Positions 14,024 through 14,389 of a stretch of 14,389 bases of DNA are shown here, piece after piece. Numbering within the stretch: position 1 is the first letter of the stretch; each line of letters starts with the position of its first letter. The DNA is taken from NCBI GenBank assembly GCA_019264505.1, contig JAHUZY010000097.1, positions 1 through 14,389 on the forward strand, read 5' to 3'. The notes under the pieces were generated by a model. That model searched no databases, was not told where the DNA came from, and worked only from the letters and a program-made list of their open reading frames with translations. The stretch is from Phenylobacterium sp. (lineage in GTDB: Bacteria > Pseudomonadota > Alphaproteobacteria > Caulobacterales > Caulobacteraceae). Position numbers and translations under genes: made by a program.

Positions 14024-14389
14024 ATGGCGATGATGGGCACGCAAAGCGCTCCGCCGCAGCTGTTCTACGATTTCCGCCTCGATGATCATGTGCCGGCAGA
14101 CCATCTGCTCCGCCGGATCGACCAGTTCCTAGACCTGGAGCCGGTGCGCGAGGAGCTGCGTCCGTTCTACTGCTCCATCGGCCGGCCATCGATCGATCCG
14201 GAGCTGATGATGCGGATGCTGATCGTCGGCTACTGCATGGGCATCCGCTCTGAGCGACGCCTCTGCGAGGAGGTCCACCTCAACCTCGCTTACCGTTGGT
14301 TCTGCCGGCTGGGGCTTGAGGGCAAGGTCCCCGATCATTCCACCTTCTCGCGCAACCGCCATGGCCGCTTCCGCCAGAGCGATATCCTG
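14024..14389 (+). CDS. Transposase N-terminal part, IS1182/IS5-like (3' end outside window)
   Basis: An open frame of 122 codons running off the right edge. Residues in the middle, CSIGRPSIDPELMMRMLIVG followed by RSERRLCEEVHLNLAYRWFC, match the DUF772 N-terminal domain of IS1182-type transposases, and VPDHSTFSRNRHGRF is the usual next segment. The catalytic DDE residues lie beyond the window. Three Met codons (14024, 14030, 14033) are possible starts; GGGAGG at 14016-14021 gives the best spacing to 14030. The visible part has no stop or frameshift, so the element may be intact. Confidence 0.85.
   Translation, partial: MAMMGTQSAPPQLFYDFRLDDHVPADHLLRRIDQFLDLEPVREELRPFYCSIGRPSIDPELMMRMLIVGYCMGIRSERRLCEEVHLNLAYRWFCRLGLEGKVPDHSTFSRNRHGRFRQSDIL

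Noticed and set aside
12808..14040. A 410-codon open frame antisense to the BVMO gene
   Set aside because: No domain is visible, and the plus-strand frame has all BVMO motifs.

Overview
The window is about two-thirds G+C and gene-dense. It looks like a chromosomal segment of an alphaproteobacterium, most likely from the Caulobacterales (Caulobacter/Phenylobacterium type). The clues are base composition, a fused indolepyruvate ferredoxin oxidoreductase, an elongator tRNA-Met ending in GCTACCA, a TCATGCTCG-type palindromic intergenic element, and an MpaB-family oxygenase and a Baeyer-Villiger monooxygenase in one neighbourhood. The genus is inferred from memory of such sequences and was not tested.

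Layout: (1) 1-3340, plus strand: the 3' two thirds of a fused IorA-IorB protein, then an L-2-hydroxyglutarate-dehydrogenase-like FAD oxidoreductase 50 bp downstream. (2) 3351-3439: a composite palindromic repeat in the convergent gap. (3) 7479-3458, minus strand: a three-gene run of a GT4 glycosyltransferase, a glutamine-dependent asparagine synthase that starts on the last base of the glycosyltransferase stop codon, and a lipoprotein PQQ-type sugar dehydrogenase. (4) 7584-7660: elongator tRNA-Met with a clear sigma-70-type promoter. (5) 9739-7732, minus strand: an MpaB/DUF2236 oxygenase gene overlapping by 8 bp a TetR gene of the CerR/CecR type. A GATAGAT/ATCTATC palindrome with a third half-site lies in the presumed promoter. 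(6) 9883-13923, plus strand: a small bitopic membrane protein, an outer-membrane porin resembling the LbtU family, and a type I Baeyer-Villiger monooxygenase with its own candidate promoter and a leader containing three GGCGACG/CGTCGCC elements. (7) 14024 to the right edge: the N-terminal part of an IS1182/IS5-like transposase.

How the parts may work together: the first block is oxidative keto-acid and hydroxy-acid metabolism. The GT-AsnB pair looks like surface-glycan assembly, where AsnB-like enzymes can amidate sugar acids as well as aspartate. The 7732-13923 block holds two oxygenases of different chemistry, a regulator, a membrane protein and a porin. It could be an uptake and oxidation module for a hydrophobic compound, but that link is inference from adjacency only. 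I see no CRISPR array, no prophage, no toxin-antitoxin pair, no recognisable defence system and no gene-free stretch over 300 bp. I found no clear evidence of a wholly new system. The best leads are the MpaB-CecR operator architecture, the GT-AsnB coupling with a changed EX7E motif, and the BVMO leader.
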